NCBI GenBank assembly: GCA_963848035.1
Contig: CAWKCD010000001.1
Span: 124,001-188,000, forward strand
Length of the DNA stretch: 64,000 bases
Direction of reading: 5' to 3'
Source of the DNA: JAVVHH01 sp963848035
GTDB lineage: Bacteria; Pseudomonadota; Alphaproteobacteria; Acetobacterales; Acetobacteraceae
Shown: positions 62,488 to 64,000 of the stretch, piece after piece
How the letters are laid out: every line of letters begins with the position of its first letter
How positions within the stretch are numbered: position 1 is the first letter of the stretch
Notes under the pieces: model-generated
Databases searched by the model: none
What the model was told of the DNA's origin: nothing
Seen by the model: only the letters and a program-made list of their open reading frames with translations
Translations under genes and position numbers: made by a program

Positions 62488-62532
62488 GAGCAACATCAAC
62501 CGAACGGACTGGTCCGTTCGGTAAAGTTGCTC
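62488..62532. promoter_or_regulatory. Long palindrome before the deacetylase gene
   Basis: Inner arms CCGAACGGA/TCCGTTCGG (9 bp, 4-base spacer) sit inside outer arms GAGCAAC/GTTGCTC. The centre is about 66 bases before the deacetylase ATG. The inner arms resemble TetR-family operators; the whole could also act as a terminator for the upstream operon, although no T-run follows directly. No TetR gene is visible in the window. The rest of the 153-base gap holds an AT-rich CTAGAGC motif and nothing else clear. Confidence 0.5.
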
Positions 62533-62575
62533 GCTTTTCAATATTCTAGAGCGAGATCGTCATTTCGAGGGATTC

Positions 62576-63568
62576 ATGCCGCTTTCGGTCCGGCACATTT
62601 ACCAGCCACCGCCGGACACGCCCCCGACCCTGCTGGTCGTGGTCGACACGGAGGAGGAGTTCGACTGGAACGCGCCGTTCGACCGGCTCAGCACCAGCGT
62701 CCGCAACATCGACAGCCAACCCCTGGCGCAATCCCTGTTCGACGCCGCCGGCATCGTCCCGACCTATTGCATCGACTATCCGGTCGCCACCACCCAGAGC
62801 GCGGTCACCGTGCTCCGCCCGATCCTCGAGGCCGGTCGCTGCGAGATCGGCGCCCACCTCCACCCCTGGGTCAACCCGCCGCACGAGGAGACGGTCAGCG
62901 CGCGCAACTCCTTCGCCAGCAACCTGCCGCCTCTGCTGCGGCGCCAGAAGCTGGAGGCGCTGCGCGACGCCATTTCAGCCAATTACGGCCTGCCGCCGAC
63001 CGTCTACAAAGCCGGCCGCTACGGCATCGGCGCCGACACGCCGGACACACTGCGCTCCCTCGGCTTCACCGCCGACGCCAGCGTGGTGCCGCATAGCGAC
63101 TTCTCGCCGATCCACGGCCCCGATTTCCGCGCGCTGCCCGACCGCCCGTTCCTGGCCGCCGACCTCGCCGAGGTGCCGCTTTCCGTCCATTTCGCCGGCC
63201 GCGCCGCCGCCGCCGGGCCCGCGCTGTATCCCTGGCTCGACCGCCTCCGCGCCGCCCGCCTGCCCGGCATCGCCGCCCGGCTCGGCCTCCTCGAGCGCCT
63301 GCGCCTGAGCCCGGAAGGCCACGACTTCACCGACATGCGCCGTCAGACCGAAGCCGCCCTGGCCCAGGGCCACCGCCACTTCGTGCTGACCTATCACAGC
63401 TCGACTTTGATGCCCGGCGGCTCGCCATACGCCCGCACGCCCACCGAACGCGATCAATTCCTTGCAAAGTTAGAGCGTTATATCGCCTATTTCACGTCGC
63501 AACCCCGCTGGGCCACGGCGACTGTGAGCAGATTGGCGCTGATGATGCGCTCCGCGAGTCTCGAGTGA
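62576..63568 (+). CDS. Polysaccharide deacetylase-family (NodB-like) protein
   Basis: A 330-residue protein with the NodB-domain motif 1 near the start (LLVVVDTEEEFDW), motif 2 GAHLHPWVNPP giving metal-binding His residues, and a C-terminal HFVLTYHSSTL. No signal peptide is seen. It is of the WalW/XrtA-linked type found in exopolysaccharide and glycan clusters. GAGGGA lies just before the ATG. Its stop overlaps the next gene (GTGA), an ATP-grasp ligase, so both belong to one glycan- or cell-surface pathway extending past the window. Confidence 0.78.
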   Translation: MPLSVRHIYQPPPDTPPTLLVVVDTEEEFDWNAPFDRLSTSVRNIDSQPLAQSLFDAAGIVPTYCIDYPVATTQSAVTVLRPILEAGRCEIGAHLHPWVNPPHEETVSARNSFASNLPPLLRRQKLEALRDAISANYGLPPTVYKAGRYGIGADTPDTLRSLGFTADASVVPHSDFSPIHGPDFRALPDRPFLAADLAEVPLSVHFAGRAAAAGPALYPWLDRLRAARLPGIAARLGLLERLRLSPEGHDFTDMRRQTEAALAQGHRHFVLTYHSSTLMPGGSPYARTPTERDQFLAKLERYIAYFTSQPRWATATVSRLALMMRSASLE

Positions 63569-64000
63569 GCACCCTCTCCAACGCGCCCGCGCTGCGGCAG
63601 ATGCTGAGTGACGACGACCTGATGCCGCCCGAGACCCTCGGCGTGGTCCCGGCCGGCCGTGTTTCGCGCGGCGGCAAGGCGCTGGTCATGGGCGACGACA
63701 CCCGCGGCTTCCTCGCCACCGTCCGCTCGCTCGGTCGCCAGGGCATCGAGGTGCATGCCGCCCCGTTCGACTTCCGCTCCCCCGCTCTGGCCTCGACCTA
63801 CATCAAGGCGATCCAGGACGTGCCGCCCTGGATGGAGGGCGGCGAGGCCTGGACCCGGGCCATGCGCGCCCTCCTGACCGAGCAGCGCTACGACATCGTC
63901 ATCCCCTGCGACGAGCGCAACCTGTTGCCGATGCAGCGTTTCCGCGAGGAATTCGGCGCCCTCACCCGCCTCGCGATTCCCAACGACGAAGCCATCGCCG
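63565..64000 (+). CDS. ATP-grasp-type ligase, 5' part (runs off the window)
   Basis: GTG at 63565 overlaps the deacetylase stop. About 145 residues are visible: GKALVMGDDTRGFLATVRSL, then GIEVHAAPFDFRSPALASTY, and RYDIVIPCDERNLLPMQRFR. This is the pre-ATP-grasp domain pattern of CarB/PurT-like carboxylate-amine ligases that accompany polysaccharide deacetylases. The catalytic ATP-grasp part lies beyond the right edge. Confidence 0.7.
   Translation, partial: MSTLSNAPALRQMLSDDDLMPPETLGVVPAGRVSRGGKALVMGDDTRGFLATVRSLGRQGIEVHAAPFDFRSPALASTYIKAIQDVPPWMEGGEAWTRAMRALLTEQRYDIVIPCDERNLLPMQRFREEFGALTRLAIPNDEAIA

Noticed and set aside
1..64000. tRNA, rRNA genes and CRISPR arrays
   Set aside because: No cloverleaf-like segments, rRNA signatures or regularly spaced direct repeats were seen by eye. 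A covariance-model scan would settle small RNAs.

Overview
The window is about 70% GC, tightly packed, and strongly prefers C or G at third codon positions. It has hopanoid (HpnJ), Sox/flavocytochrome c, MotBA, PHB depolymerase and Lrp/TrxB-pair genes. This fits an alphaproteobacterium, most likely Rhodospirillales/Acetobacteraceae; that placement is inference from gene content only. I saw no rRNA, tRNA or CRISPR array.

Layout. 1-5.5 kb: the end of a hopanoid radical SAM gene (hpnJ), an FAD oxidoreductase, a B12-type radical SAM protein and a lipase-like protein with three C-terminal repeats. 5.6-11 kb: a globin-coupled chemoreceptor, a MATE transporter, and a two-gene operon of an OmpA-type lipoprotein and an exported caspase-like protease. 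11-14 kb: a coupled trio of an ICL/PEP-mutase-family lyase with LeuC-like and LeuD-like hydratase subunits. 14.8-20.8 kb (minus strand): one chain of eight genes, mostly with overlapping start and stop codons (2Fe-2S and Mo hydroxylase subunits, fccA, fccB, soxX, soxY, soxZ, soxA), without soxB or soxCD. 20.9-33.6 kb (plus): a nicotinate catabolic operon with a three-subunit Mo hydroxylase, enamidase, a MarR regulator, a branched-chain-type ABC importer, 6-hydroxynicotinate reductase, a UPF0280 (ApbE-like) protein and a DUF1185 protein. A MarR-type palindrome sits just before its first gene.

33.7-41.7 kb: a PstS-OmpA fusion, SrfB (actin/Hsp70 fold), SrfC (dynamin-like GTPase) and a single-pass membrane protein, probably one envelope-linked machine. 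41.9-50 kb: lrp/trxB, motB-motA, an MFS transporter, two PLP enzymes and an M20 peptidase. 50-52.6 kb: a lower-GC patch with an IS630 element inside a membrane-protein gene, a truncated FKBP copy and a REP-like palindrome. 52.6-64 kb: FKBP isomerase, D-2-hydroxyacid dehydrogenase, a NitT/TauT-type binding protein, gamma-glutamyltransferase, SDR, PHB depolymerase, HU, an ExbB-type three-gene operon, a polysaccharide deacetylase and the start of an ATP-grasp gene.

Two cross-cutting signals stand out. First, a structured intergenic element of about 76-116 nt occurs three times (near 27.4, 41.8 and 56.9 kb), with paired changes in its stems. Second, many genes carry single-base indels, mostly +1, concentrated in the LeuC/LeuD-like pair and in gamma-glutamyltransferase. 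The protein sequence between indels is well conserved, so assembly error or very recent decay is likelier than old pseudogenes.

The nicotinate operon covers uptake, ring hydroxylation, ring reduction and ring opening. The lyase plus LeuCD-like trio 7 kb away resembles the last steps (dimethylmaleate hydratase, dimethylmalate lyase) of the Eubacterium barkeri nicotinate pathway, so the two loci may serve one route. The middle steps are not in this window.
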